Origin: Rossellomorea aquimaris
Lineage (GTDB): Bacteria > Bacillota > Bacilli > Bacillales > Bacillaceae_B
NCBI RefSeq assembly: GCF_020171925.1
Contig: NZ_JAIVAR010000007.1
Location: forward strand, 62,001 to 126,000
Direction: 5' to 3'
DNA length: 64,000 nucleotides
In this document: one piece after another, positions 1 to 7,884 of the stretch
Position numbering within the stretch: position 1 is the stretch's first letter
Layout of the letters: each line of letters opens with the position of its first letter
Program-made: the position numbers and the translations under genes
Notes under the pieces: model-generated
The model's input: the letters and a program-made list of their open reading frames with translations, nothing else
Databases searched by the model: none
What the model was told of the DNA's origin: nothing

Positions 1-1
1 A

Positions 2-1030
2 GCGACGTTTGCCGCCTTTGTCGGGGGGCTCGCGAGTCTTGGCGTGCTGATCTGGTATTGGTTTAAACGGAAGCCTCATCTGGATGAGCTTCTGGAAGAG
101 GACCGGGGGCAAGAAGATATTTCCTTGCCTAAAATGTACAAAGAGATCATTGCTTATTCCATACCGTTCATTTTTGTTGGCCTAGCCAATCCATTGTTTC
201 AGCTTGTCGATCAAATCACGTTTAACACGGCGATGGCGGATATCGGCAATGCCAAAATTTCTGACCATGCTTTTGCCGTATTGAATTTCTACACTCACAA
301 GCTTGTCATCATACCGGTATCATTGGCAACTGCTTTCTCGATGACGTTGATTCCGCTGATTACGACATCGTATACAAGCGGTGACAGGAGTACGATGCGC
401 AGGAATATCGACCAATCGTTTCAGATTTTGCTATTCCTGACGGTACCTGCGTCGATTGGGATTGCACTGTTGGCGGAACCGACTTACACGTTGTTTTATC
501 ATAGTGACGCACTTGGCACGTCCATTCTCCGGACGTATGCGCCTGTGGCGATCTTGTTTGCACTATTTGCCGTTACGGCAGCCATCCTTCAGGGAATCGA
601 TGAGCAGAAGTTCACGATTTTCAGCTTGCTCGTCGGCCTGCTGCTGAAGCTGGTGTTGAATATTCCGCTGATCCGGTTGTTTGAAACACAGGGTGCGGTG
701 CTTGCAACGACGATCGGTTATGCCGTTGCGATCGCGATTAATTTATATGTGATCAAGAAGTACGCACGCTACAAATTCAACCTTATTTTCAGGCGGACGG
801 TGGCCATCGGGATGATGAATGTGGCCATGGCTGTTGTTGTATTGATTTTGTATGGCGTGTTAAAGCAATTCTTGAATCCCGCTTCCACATTTCAGTCGAT
901 CATCCTTGTTGTGATCTGCGGTGGAGCAGGGGCTTTGGTTTATTTTTATTTAAGTTTGAGAAGCAAGCTGGCGGACAAGCTATTCGGGGACAGGATTGAT
1001 AGACTGAGAAGTCGCTTGAGAATCGGATAA
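2..1030 (+). CDS. ytgP: MurJ/YtgP-type lipid II flippase family protein (5' truncated)
   Basis: C-terminal part of a polytopic membrane protein of the MOP/MATE-like flippase superfamily (YtgP group, the B. subtilis MurJ), which moves lipid-linked peptidoglycan precursor across the membrane. The frame is open from base 2, so the start lies outside the window. About 340 residues are visible, with repeated hydrophobic segments of about 20 residues separated by short charged loops (for example a helix ending before KKYARYKFN) and a basic C-terminus. It ends in front of a hairpin terminator. Family assignment rests on sequence character plus synteny with the ytgP–ytzG region. Lipid substrate specificity is inferred from the family. 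Confidence 0.85.
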   Translation, partial: ATFAAFVGGLASLGVLIWYWFKRKPHLDELLEEDRGQEDISLPKMYKEIIAYSIPFIFVGLANPLFQLVDQITFNTAMADIGNAKISDHAFAVLNFYTHKLVIIPVSLATAFSMTLIPLITTSYTSGDRSTMRRNIDQSFQILLFLTVPASIGIALLAEPTYTLFYHSDALGTSILRTYAPVAILFALFAVTAAILQGIDEQKFTIFSLLVGLLLKLVLNIPLIRLFETQGAVLATTIGYAVAIAINLYVIKKYARYKFNLIFRRTVAIGMMNVAMAVVVLILYGVLKQFLNPASTFQSIILVVICGGAGALVYFYLSLRSKLADKLFGDRIDRLRSRLRIG

Positions 1031-1034
1031 AAGA

Positions 1035-1066
1035 AAAGGGGATGATCATTTATGTTCATCCCCTTT
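1035..1066. terminator. Bidirectional terminator between convergent genes
   Basis: AAAGGGGATGA (1035–1045) pairs with TCATCCCCTTT (1056–1066). It sits between the flippase gene and the convergent small gene on the minus strand, so it can serve both. Confidence 0.7.
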
Positions 1067-1076
1067 CTGGTACCTA

Positions 1077-1322
1077 TTACTGATTGTAATACCCGAGTTT
1101 ACGTTCCAACCTTTCCACTTGTCTTTCAAGGCGGTCCACCCTGCGGTCCAACCGCTGATACTGTCTTTCAAGACGGTCAAGGCGGTCATTGAAGCTGCCG
1201 CTTCCGCCTCCACCCCCGGGATAACTTGGATATCCAGGATATCCGGGATATTGCTGTCCTCCGCCGGGAAGTGGGATCGGGATCAAAATGCCGCCGGTTC
1301 CTTGTTGTCGATAAGGATACAT
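1077..1322 (-). CDS. Small protein: Gly/Pro/Tyr-rich N-half, coiled-coil C-half
   Basis: 81 residues from ATG at 1322, preceded by GAGGTGAT at suitable distance; an in-frame GTG three codons upstream (1331) is an alternative with its own GGAGG. The N-terminal half carries a hydrophobic GGILIPIPLPGGG stretch and PGYPGYPSYPGGGGG-type low complexity. The C-terminal half has heptad-like repeats (DRLDRLERQ, DRRVDRLERQ, ERLERK), a clear coiled coil. No enzyme motif. Composition resembles small spore-coat-type proteins, and a CATAGCCTA element matching the -10 of mother-cell sigma factors lies on the minus strand at 1369–1377. Function is not known; a spore surface role is inference. Confidence 0.65.
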   Translation of the reverse strand: MYPYRQQGTGGILIPIPLPGGGQQYPGYPGYPSYPGGGGGSGSFNDRLDRLERQYQRLDRRVDRLERQVERLERKLGYYNQ

Positions 1323-1448
1323 CTCTATCACCTCAAGTCCTCCATGTAGGTTTCTTGCGTATCTTTAATAGGCTATGTGTAAGATTGAATGTTGAATGGG
1401 CGTTTACCCCAAACCTGAGCATCAAAAAATTATGAGAATAGGAGTGTA

Positions 1449-2174
1449 ATGATGAGAATAGATAAATTACTTGCGAACATGGGATATGGAAGCAGGAAAG
1501 AAGTGAAGAAGTTGCTGAAGGATGGCGGCTTGCAAGTAAATGGAGAAGTAATGAAAGATGGAAAGGTCCATGTGGATACAGAGAAAGACACCGTGATGCT
1601 GTACGGGGAGAAAGTGGAGTATCGTGAATTTATCTATCTGATGATGAACAAGCCTCCGGGTCTGATATCTGCAACAGAGGATGCGAATGACGAGACCGTC
1701 ATCGATATCCTCCAGATCGAAGACCAGATTTTCAGTCCTTTCCCAGTCGGAAGGCTTGATAAGGACACGGAAGGGCTGCTGCTTATCACCAATGATGGAC
1801 AATTATCGCATCAGCTACTTTCCCCGAAACGGCACGTACCAAAAACATACTTTGCCGTCATCGACGGAGAGGTGACGGACCGTGACGTAGAAGCTTTTAA
1901 AGAAGGTGTGACACTGGAAGATGGTTATCATACAAAGCCTGGTGATCTGGTCATTTTAACATCAGGCTCAACATCCGAAATTGAGCTGACCATCACGGAA
2001 GGAAAATTCCATCAGGTGAAGCGGATGTTTGAAAGCGTAGGGAAGCGCGTTGTCTATCTGAAGCGCCTTTCAATGGGGCCTTTGAAGCTTGATGAAGACC
2101 TTGAGCTTGGGGAGTACCGCGAACTGACGGATGAAGAAGTGCAGATGCTGAAGGATTATCGTTCTGGATCTTAA
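1449..2174 (+). CDS. ytzG: 16S rRNA pseudouridine synthase, RsuA family
   Basis: Converts a uridine of 16S rRNA to pseudouridine. N-terminal S4 RNA-binding domain (about residues 1–60, MRIDKLLANMGYGSRKEV), then the pseudouridine synthase fold with motif GRLDKDTEGLLL at 101–112, whose Asp104 is the catalytic aspartate of the family. 241 residues, normal for RsuA. AGGAG at 1440–1444 precedes two consecutive ATGs (1449 and 1452); the second has the better spacing. The gene has its own strong terminator. Exact target nucleotide is inferred from RsuA (U516 in E. coli) and not provable here. Confidence 0.9.
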   Translation: MMRIDKLLANMGYGSRKEVKKLLKDGGLQVNGEVMKDGKVHVDTEKDTVMLYGEKVEYREFIYLMMNKPPGLISATEDANDETVIDILQIEDQIFSPFPVGRLDKDTEGLLLITNDGQLSHQLLSPKRHVPKTYFAVIDGEVTDRDVEAFKEGVTLEDGYHTKPGDLVILTSGSTSEIELTITEGKFHQVKRMFESVGKRVVYLKRLSMGPLKLDEDLELGEYRELTDEEVQMLKDYRSGS

Positions 2175-2190
2175 GCGAAGCATTAAAAAA

Positions 2191-2240
2191 AGAGTCCAGC
2201 CCCTGAAGGCCATCAACCTTCAGGGGCTGGACTCTATCTT
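2191..2240. terminator. Strong terminator hairpin after ytzG, also serving ytzE
   Basis: A 19-bp perfect stem (2191–2209 with 2217–2235) with a 7-base loop, an A-run on the left and T-rich sequence on the right. It sits between convergent ytzG and ytzE. Confidence 0.9.
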
Positions 2241-2245
2241 TCTCT

Positions 2246-2467
2246 CTACGAGGACATCTTTACTTTCTTCTCGGTTGTTGTCCATTGGCCACGGCTTGGG
2301 CTTTGTACCAAGTCATTATACGCTAACACGTTGAGATCTCTTTGAATGGTGCGAGGAGTAATGCCAAATTCGTCAACGAGATCTTGAGTTGTTACAGTAC
2401 CTTTCTTATTGATGTACATGTATACAGACTTAATCCTTGTTAGCATACGATTGGTTGAAGGTTTCAA
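2246..2467 (-). CDS. ytzE: YtzE, small DeoR-type helix-turn-helix regulator
   Basis: 73-residue protein consisting of only a DeoR-type winged helix-turn-helix: TTQDLVDEFGITPRTIQRDLNVLAYNDLV holds the two recognition helices and wing entry (about residues 26–55). It lacks the sugar-phosphate-binding domain of full DeoR regulators, as does B. subtilis YtzE. Start is TTG at 2467 (KPSTNRML follows) with GGGAG seven bases upstream; the internal Met8 is less likely. Convergent with ytzG. Target genes are unknown. Possible self-contained DNA binding is inferred from the fold. Confidence 0.85.
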   Translation of the reverse strand: MKPSTNRMLTRIKSVYMYINKKGTVTTQDLVDEFGITPRTIQRDLNVLAYNDLVQSPSRGQWTTTEKKVKMSS

Positions 2468-2843
2468 AGAACCACTCCCTCATCATTTTTCCAAAGTCAA
2501 AGACTACACCGTCATTTGTGCACCTCAAGAAGTGCTACCTATGTACTATGCGCTTTAGACAACCCCTTTTCTTTTTATCGTGTACTCATAAGATGTCTGA
2601 CAATTATTATTGTACCCTTAATTCTACAAAAATTCTATAAATATTATCTAAATTTACAAACAATTAACGCTGAGTTCATTGCTTACAACAGTTTATGAGG
2701 TTCTTATTAATAAGATGAATAATTCTGAAAATTTAACAGTTGAAAATTTAAATTTGGCCTTTCTCCTTGTTTGGATTTCCTTCTGAAACAGTATAGAATG
2801 GGAGATGAATGTTGTATAAATACATAATAAGCAGGTGTTAATG
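2468..2843. other. AT-rich divergent intergenic region ytzE/pepV
   Basis: 376 bases between divergent genes. Very A+T rich, with no convincing open frame or stable hairpin. It holds the pepV promoter near its right end and must hold the ytzE promoter near its left end; no sure choice could be made for the latter. Confidence 0.5.
2771..2799 (+). promoter_or_regulatory. Probable SigA promoter of pepV
   Basis: TTGGAT (2771–2776), 17-base spacer, TAGAAT (2794–2799), 45 bases before the pepV start. Confidence 0.5.
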
Positions 2844-4244
2844 ATGAATTGGACACAGGAAGTAGAAAAGCGAAAAGATGATTTATTGAAGGATCTACAG
2901 AATTTCTTGCAGATTAAGAGTGTGTTGGATGAAGAGAATGCAACAGAGGATGCCCCTCTTGGGAAAGGTGTCAAGGAAGCGCTGACTTTCTTGTTGGAGC
3001 TTGGGGAGAAGGACGGCTTTACTCCGAAGAACGTGGATCACCTTGCCGGTCATCTTGAGTTCGGGGAAGGAGATGACCTGCTGGGCATTCTTTGTCACGT
3101 TGATGTCGTTCCTGAAGGTGACGGATGGAGTGTGGATCCGTTTGGCGGTGAAATCAAGGATGGAAAGATCTTTGCACGCGGGGCGATCGATGATAAAGGG
3201 CCGACGATGGCTGCTTACTATGCGATGAAAATCGTCAAAGAACTGAAACCCGACTTCACGAAACGGATCCGGATGATTATCGGGACCGATGAGGAAAGTG
3301 ATTGGAGATGCGTGGATCATTATTTCAAAAAAGAAGAAATGCCTTCAATCGGATTCGCTCCTGACGCTGATTTCCCGATCATCTACGCTGAGAAAGGGAT
3401 TGCGGACTACGATCTTGTTCAGACGATCAATGATGAAGGAAAGGCATCTCCAAACAGAGTGATATCCTTTGAGTCGGGACGTCGCTATAATATGGTGCCG
3501 GACTATGCAAAGGCCGTTGTCCACTTGGAAGAGGACCATACGAAATGGGTGCAACAGTTTGAAATCTTCACGAGAAAGGAAGAAATCAAAGGCAGCTATT
3601 ATCTTGAAAATGGAGAAGTCATCTTTGAAGTGGAAGGTGTGTCTGCTCACGGAATGGAGCCGGATAACGGAAGGAATGCAGGCCTATATCTTGCTGCGTT
3701 CCTGACAGAACTGCCATTGGACTCAAATGCAGAGGCTTTCTTTTCTTTTACAAAAGAGAAGTTTTACAAAGAATCCCGCGGCGTGAATCTTGGTGTGAAT
3801 CATCATGATGAAATCACCGGTGACTTGACAATCAATGTAGGTAAACTTCGGTATTTCGATCGTGAAGGCGGCCGTCTGGGACTGAATATGCGCTACGGAG
3901 TCCATTATGATATGGAACAAGCGAAAGAAACACTTCATTCCATTGAAGGCTTTACCGTTGAGAAATTCACCGACAGCAAGCCTCACCACGTATCATCGGA
4001 TGATGAGCTTGTACAAACGTTAAAGAAAGTGTACGAAGACCAAACCGGTGAAGAAGGGGAACTGATCACCATCGGAGGCGGGACATATGCAAGAAGTCTT
4101 GAAGCGGGTGTCGCATTCGGTCCGTTATTCCCAGGTCGTGAGGATATCGCCCACCAGAAGGATGAATATATGTATATAGAAGATCTCCTCAAGGCTACTG
4201 CGATTTATGCTCAAGCCATTTATGAATTAGCATGTCGGTCATAA
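2844..4244 (+). CDS. pepV: Dipeptidase PepV (Xaa-His dipeptidase, M20 family)
   Basis: Cytoplasmic zinc dipeptidase of the M20A family, releasing the N-terminal residue of dipeptides. The first metal motif is LLGILCHVDVVPEG (catalytic His/Asp); GAIDDKGP supplies the bridging Asp and GTDEESDW the catalytic/metal glutamates. A lid domain is inserted in the middle, and the HQKDEYM region near the C-terminus supplies the last His ligand. 466 residues, typical for PepV. ATG at 2844 is chosen because AGGTG (2833–2837) is spaced six bases from it; ATG at 2841 is also possible. First gene of an apparent operon with dat. Confidence 0.93.
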   Translation: MNWTQEVEKRKDDLLKDLQNFLQIKSVLDEENATEDAPLGKGVKEALTFLLELGEKDGFTPKNVDHLAGHLEFGEGDDLLGILCHVDVVPEGDGWSVDPFGGEIKDGKIFARGAIDDKGPTMAAYYAMKIVKELKPDFTKRIRMIIGTDEESDWRCVDHYFKKEEMPSIGFAPDADFPIIYAEKGIADYDLVQTINDEGKASPNRVISFESGRRYNMVPDYAKAVVHLEEDHTKWVQQFEIFTRKEEIKGSYYLENGEVIFEVEGVSAHGMEPDNGRNAGLYLAAFLTELPLDSNAEAFFSFTKEKFYKESRGVNLGVNHHDEITGDLTINVGKLRYFDREGGRLGLNMRYGVHYDMEQAKETLHSIEGFTVEKFTDSKPHHVSSDDELVQTLKKVYEDQTGEEGELITIGGGTYARSLEAGVAFGPLFPGREDIAHQKDEYMYIEDLLKATAIYAQAIYELACRS

Positions 4245-4274
4245 TTTAGAAGACCCGGGAGGAGAGGAGATAAG

Positions 4275-5135
4275 ATGGAACAGACGGTATTTCTTAATGG
4301 GGAATATATAGAAAGATCAGATGCGAAAGTGGATATTGAAGACCGTGGCTATCAATTCGGTGATGGGATTTATGAGGTCATCCGTGTGTATGAGGGAACC
4401 GTGTTCACAATGAGTGAGCATCTGGAACGCTTGTATAAAAGCGCAGAAAAAATGAAGCTTACCGTCCCTTATGAGATGGAGGAACTTACTTCCATGGTAG
4501 GTAGGTTGATTGAAGTCAACAAGGTCGAAGACGGGTTCATTTATATGCAGGTTTCCAGGGGGATCTCCCCGAGGCAGCATCATTTTCCTGGGAAAGATGT
4601 CCCGGCGAGTGTGATTGCTTATACAAAGGAATTCAAGCGCCCAGTTAAGCAAATGTCTGAAGGCGTGACAGCGACGCTTGTCGAAGATATCCGCTGGCTG
4701 CGATGTGACATTAAGAGCCTGAATCTGCTGGGGAATATCCTTGCGAAAGAAGAGGCTGCTTCGAAAGGAGATTTCGAGGCCATCCAGCATCGGGGGGAGA
4801 CGGTGACGGAAGGTTCGTCATCGAATGTATTCATTGTAAAGGATGGGACCGTTTATACTCATCCTGTCACGAATTTGATCCTCAATGGAATCACAAGAAG
4901 AGTCATTAAAGATTTGGCGGATGAAAACGGTGTACCGTTTGTGGAACGCACCTTCACCGTGGAGGAACTGTTCGAGGCGGATGAGATCTTCATTGCAAGT
5001 ACCACCTCGGAAGTCATGCCGGTCATCAAGGTGGATGATACAGTCGTCGGACAGGGTGTTCCAGGCCCAGTAACGATGGCTTTGCAATCATGGTTTACCG
5101 ATCGAATCAAAGCAGCGTGCAAGAAAGAAGTTTAA
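4275..5135 (+). CDS. dat: D-amino-acid aminotransferase
   Basis: PLP-dependent class IV aminotransferase that interconverts D-alanine and 2-oxo acids with D-glutamate, feeding cell-wall D-amino acids. The PLP lysine is in CDIKSLNLL (Lys147). Other family marks are FGDGIYEVIRVY near residue 29, the GETVTEGSSSNVF segment that contacts the cofactor phosphate, and the ASTTSEVMPV substrate loop. 286 residues, as in Bacillus D-AAT. GGAGGAGAGGAGAT precedes the ATG. It lies 30 bases after pepV, and the pair is probably one transcript linking D-amino acid supply with dipeptide breakdown. L-branched-chain activity is less likely, given the D-AAT-like sequence throughout. Confidence 0.92.
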   Translation: MEQTVFLNGEYIERSDAKVDIEDRGYQFGDGIYEVIRVYEGTVFTMSEHLERLYKSAEKMKLTVPYEMEELTSMVGRLIEVNKVEDGFIYMQVSRGISPRQHHFPGKDVPASVIAYTKEFKRPVKQMSEGVTATLVEDIRWLRCDIKSLNLLGNILAKEEAASKGDFEAIQHRGETVTEGSSSNVFIVKDGTVYTHPVTNLILNGITRRVIKDLADENGVPFVERTFTVEELFEADEIFIASTTSEVMPVIKVDDTVVGQGVPGPVTMALQSWFTDRIKAACKKEV

Positions 5136-5148
5136 CGGAGGTTGCGAG

Positions 5149-5433
5149 ATGAATTGGATCTGTTCTCAAGCTTATATGAAAAAAGAACGGTTGATTGAAG
5201 ACAACCAGCAGCTGACGGTCGAGAAAGAAGAATATTTGTACCTTTATGAAGATCGGATTGTGACCCCTAAGAGAAGCTTTACGCTTCCCCAGGTATTGGA
5301 TATAACGAAGAAGCATCTTTCCGCACGTTATACGTTTCTTTATCTCCACACCATTGAAGGGGTACTGACCTATATCGTAAAGTCTTCACCCGACCTGTTC
5401 ATCTCGCATTACCGGAAAATGAAGGAACAGTAA
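5149..5433 (+). CDS. Conserved-looking hypothetical protein downstream of dat
   Basis: 94 residues, starting at ATG 5149 with GGAGGTTGCGAG just upstream and 13 bases after dat, so very likely the third gene of pepV–dat. It has no signal peptide, membrane segment or recognised motif. The middle is charged (TVEKEEYLYLYEDRIV) and looks like a small alpha/beta protein. It ends just before a terminator, which supports its being the operon's last gene. Function not recognised. Confidence 0.7.
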   Translation: MNWICSQAYMKKERLIEDNQQLTVEKEEYLYLYEDRIVTPKRSFTLPQVLDITKKHLSARYTFLYLHTIEGVLTYIVKSSPDLFISHYRKMKEQ

Positions 5434-5437
5434 TAAT

Positions 5438-5480
5438 GCCCGTACCCTTTGCATTCTTGCGGAGGGGCGGGCTTTTTTTA
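5438..5480 (+). terminator. Terminator of the pepV–dat operon
   Basis: GCCCG pairs with CGGGC, and CCCTTTGC pairs with GCGGAGGG through G·U pairs, followed by a T run. Confidence 0.75.
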
Positions 5481-5583
5481 TTTAAGAATTCGTGAAATGT
5501 ATCCTTGCTTGGAATCAGAATCTGATATAGTTAATATATTCCATATTCGTGTTAAAAACGTTGATTCATGGAGGTTGGTTATC

Positions 5584-6024
5584 ATGAAGAGGATCGCCAC
5601 ATTGACCATGATGTTTGTCTTTTTGGCTGTTTTCCACGCCCATGCATTATCATGGGCGTATCCTTTCGTAGTGTGGGAAGGGAAGGTATATGAAGTGAAG
5701 CTTGGAGAGAAGGTAGAGGAAGATGATATTGGCCGACTGATTGGGGAGGTAAAGACAAAGGCCGATGAGGTGACGGGAAATTATTACGGAGATGCTTCAA
5801 ACTATTACCCTGTCGGAACAAACTATTATGCGCGGAAAGGAGTCCCGGTTTCCTCTGGAATTGCCGTAAAAGAGGAAGGAGGGTGGGTAAAGGCTTCCTA
5901 CGTCCATCGGGCACCGTTCCATATCATGAATGTCATCACGAGCGGCTACTTCATCACGTTTGTCACCTTATCCATCCTCGCCATCGTCATATTCAAAATC
6001 CGTAACAAAGCATTGTCTCATTGA
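5584..6024 (+). CDS. Unknown membrane protein with signal peptide and C-terminal anchor
   Basis: 146 residues from ATG at 5584, preceded by GGAGG; the frame is open further upstream but without a ribosome site. The N-terminus is a signal-peptide-like hydrophobic segment (residues 3–23), followed by an extracellular region of about 95 residues with a Tyr/Asn-rich NYYGDASNYYPVGTNYYARKG stretch. A transmembrane helix lies at about 118–138 with a basic tail (KIRNKALSH) that should face the cytoplasm. No known domain recognised. Convergent with the cysteine synthase gene through a palindromic terminator. Probably a surface-exposed membrane protein; role unknown. Confidence 0.7.
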   Translation: MKRIATLTMMFVFLAVFHAHALSWAYPFVVWEGKVYEVKLGEKVEEDDIGRLIGEVKTKADEVTGNYYGDASNYYPVGTNYYARKGVPVSSGIAVKEEGGWVKASYVHRAPFHIMNVITSGYFITFVTLSILAIVIFKIRNKALSH

Positions 6025-6043
6025 CTGATCATGTAAAACAAAA

Positions 6044-6089
6044 GAAGGTACGTCCCTCATCGCGTTAACGCGATGAGGGACGTACCTTC
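6044..6089. terminator. Perfect 46-bp palindromic terminator between convergent genes
   Basis: Two 23-base arms (6044–6066 and 6067–6089) are exact reverse complements. T/A-rich flanks allow termination in both directions, for the membrane protein gene and for the cysteine synthase gene. Confidence 0.9.
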
Positions 6090-6094
6090 GATGG

Positions 6095-7024
6095 TTAGAA
6101 GCGGAAGAGGTCGCTTGAGAGATATCGTTCTCCGGTGTCACATGCGATGCAGATGACCACATCGTCCGGGGACAATGTTTTGGCAACTTCGATGGCTGCA
6201 TAGCAGGCTGCACCGGATGATGGTCCGACAAGGATCCCTTCTTCACTGGCCATGCGACGGGCGATATCGTAGGCTTGTTCGTCTTCGATTTTGTGGATTT
6301 TGTCATATACTTCCGTGTTCAACGTATCCGGCACAAAGCCTGGGCTTGTGCCGACAAGCTTATGTTTTCCTGGTTTTCCACCTGATAGGACAGGCGATCC
6401 TGCAGGCTCTACCACATGAACTTGGATGTCGGGGTAGTGTTCCTTCAGCACTTCACCTGTTCCCGTAATCGTTCCGCCGGTCCCTGCCGTTGCGACGAAA
6501 GCGGAAAGGGGCTTCCCGATTTGATCCATGGCTTCAATGATTTCAAGCGCCGTTGTCTGGCGATGCGCGTTCGGGTTGGCTGCATTTTCGAATTGCATCG
6601 GCATGAAGCTGTTAGGAATTTCTTTTGTCAGTTCTTTTGCCTTTTCGATTGCCCCTGGCATCTTCTCATCGCCCGGTGTCAATACAACCTCTGCCCCGTA
6701 AGCTTTCAAGAGGTTGATCCGTTCCTGTGTCATCGTGTCTGGCATGACGAGGATGGAACGATATCCCCTTGCTGCTGCATTCATGGCAAGTCCGATACCC
6801 GTATTGCCGCTGGTCGGTTCGATGATGGTGGACCCTTCTTTCAATAGCCCTTCTTTTTCAGCTTCAATGATCATCTGAAAAGCCGCACGGTCCTTAACGC
6901 TTTTGCTCGGATTGTAGAATTCAAGCTTTACATAAACATCCGCTCCCTCAGCGGGGTTCAGTCGGTTCAATTTGACAAGGGGCGTGTCCCCGATCAATTC
7001 AGCAATATTCTGTACTACTTTCAT
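6095..7024 (-). CDS. ytkP: Cysteine synthase family PLP enzyme (YtkP-like)
   Basis: O-acetylserine sulfhydrylase/cysteine synthase fold, which makes cysteine from O-acetylserine and sulfide or carries out a related beta-replacement. The PLP lysine is Lys44 in NPSKSVKDRAAF. TSGNTGIGLA binds the substrate carboxylate and GTGGTITG is the phosphate-binding loop. 309 residues, normal. ATG at 7024 is chosen because GGAAAGGAAG precedes it; the open frame extends seven codons upstream without a ribosome site. Single gene opposite thpR. The position between the 5' genes and ytlP matches B. subtilis ytkP. SKSVKDR in place of the usual GGSVKDR of CysK fits a YtkP-type paralog, so the physiological substrate is uncertain. 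Confidence 0.88.
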   Translation of the reverse strand: MKVVQNIAELIGDTPLVKLNRLNPAEGADVYVKLEFYNPSKSVKDRAAFQMIIEAEKEGLLKEGSTIIEPTSGNTGIGLAMNAAARGYRSILVMPDTMTQERINLLKAYGAEVVLTPGDEKMPGAIEKAKELTKEIPNSFMPMQFENAANPNAHRQTTALEIIEAMDQIGKPLSAFVATAGTGGTITGTGEVLKEHYPDIQVHVVEPAGSPVLSGGKPGKHKLVGTSPGFVPDTLNTEVYDKIHKIEDEQAYDIARRMASEEGILVGPSSGAACYAAIEVAKTLSPDDVVICIACDTGERYLSSDLFRF

Positions 7025-7056
7025 CGTCAACTTCCTTTCCTGCACATTCTATTACT

Positions 7057-7085
7057 ATCGTACTCATTCACATAAATCTTATCAA
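7057..7085 (-). promoter_or_regulatory. Probable promoter of the cysteine synthase gene
   Basis: On the minus strand TTGATA (7080–7085), 17-base spacer and TACGAT (7057–7062), about 33 bases before the ATG. Confidence 0.4.
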
Positions 7086-7139
7086 CTAAATTGGCTTTGT
7101 ATTTCATTTTTGTTGCAGTTGTATTCAGTGATTCTTTTC

Positions 7140-7291
7140 TTAGCACATTTTGCTAAAATAGAAGGTAATCAAAAGGCCCGAAAGATGCAGAGGATCAGAG
7201 GCGGCTGAACGATGCAACCTGACTCCTTCAGTCAGATGGTTTAATAAGAAGGCATCACGGGAACAAGCCTGACAAAAAGGAATGAACTGTC
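7140..7291 (+). promoter_or_regulatory. thpR promoter with palindrome and structured 5' leader
   Basis: TAAAAT at 7154–7159 is a likely -10, overlapped by the inverted repeat TTAGCA-N5-TGCTAA (7140–7156). The leader that follows can fold as a closed multi-branch structure. The closing stem pairs CCCG (7177–7180) with CGGG (7258–7261) and GATGC (7184–7188) with GCATC (7252–7256). Inside are AACC…TGACT/AGTCA…GGTT (about 7216–7241) and a short CAG/CTG stem near 7196–7206. It matches no riboswitch class I can name. Confidence 0.5.
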
Positions 7292-7858
7292 ATGTTACAA
7301 CCTCACTATTTTTTTGCACTATCATTACCGTCCGAAATGAAAGAAGAGATTGTGGAACTGACGGCTCCGCTCAAGGAAGAAGATCCACTCAGAAAGTGGG
7401 TCCATCCTGAGGATTATCATATCACCCTTGCCTTCTTGGGGCAGTCCTCGGGTGAAGGGCTAAGTAATGCCATCACCCTTGTGGAACAATCGATCAAAAC
7501 AATAGGATGTTTTACGCTCTCGCTCTCTGGATTTGGCACATTTGGGAATCGTGAGGCACCAAGAATATTCTGGATGGGGGTTCAACCTTCTCCCCGTCTT
7601 CACCAGATCCGTGAAAAGGTATTTGAAGCGAGTGAAGAAGCCGGCTTCCAGTTGGATCAGAAGCCTTTCAGCCCGCATATCACCATAGGGCGGAAGTGGA
7701 AAGGGCCATCATCATTTTCAAAAGAGTGGTTGAGCGGTTTCAACCCAGAAAATACACGACTTCACCAGATCAAGGAAGTGGTGCTGTATCAAACGCATAT
7801 GGACCGTACACCTAAATACGAAGCGATTCACACCATACAAATGAAAGACATGCCCTAA
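7292..7858 (+). CDS. thpR: RNA 2',3'-cyclic phosphodiesterase (2H phosphoesterase)
   Basis: Member of the 2'-5' RNA ligase-like 2H family (B. subtilis YtlP). It hydrolyses 2',3'-cyclic phosphate RNA ends and ligates 2'-5' in reverse in vitro. Both catalytic HxT motifs are present: HIT at 43–45 (YHITLAFLG) and a second HIT near residue 128 (FSPHITIGRKW). 188 residues, as usual. ATG at 7292 has AAGGAATGAA upstream. First gene of a tight four-gene operon with ytlQ, ytlR and amyX, with a 26-base gap to ytlQ. Confidence 0.9.
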   Translation: MLQPHYFFALSLPSEMKEEIVELTAPLKEEDPLRKWVHPEDYHITLAFLGQSSGEGLSNAITLVEQSIKTIGCFTLSLSGFGTFGNREAPRIFWMGVQPSPRLHQIREKVFEASEEAGFQLDQKPFSPHITIGRKWKGPSSFSKEWLSGFNPENTRLHQIKEVVLYQTHMDRTPKYEAIHTIQMKDMP

Positions 7859-7884
7859 TATGAACTCGAAAGGAAGGATCCCAT

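Noticed and set aside
7166..7291. SAM, lysine or TPP riboswitch ahead of thpR
   Set aside because: Core motifs of these classes are not present. Only the secondary structure is supported.
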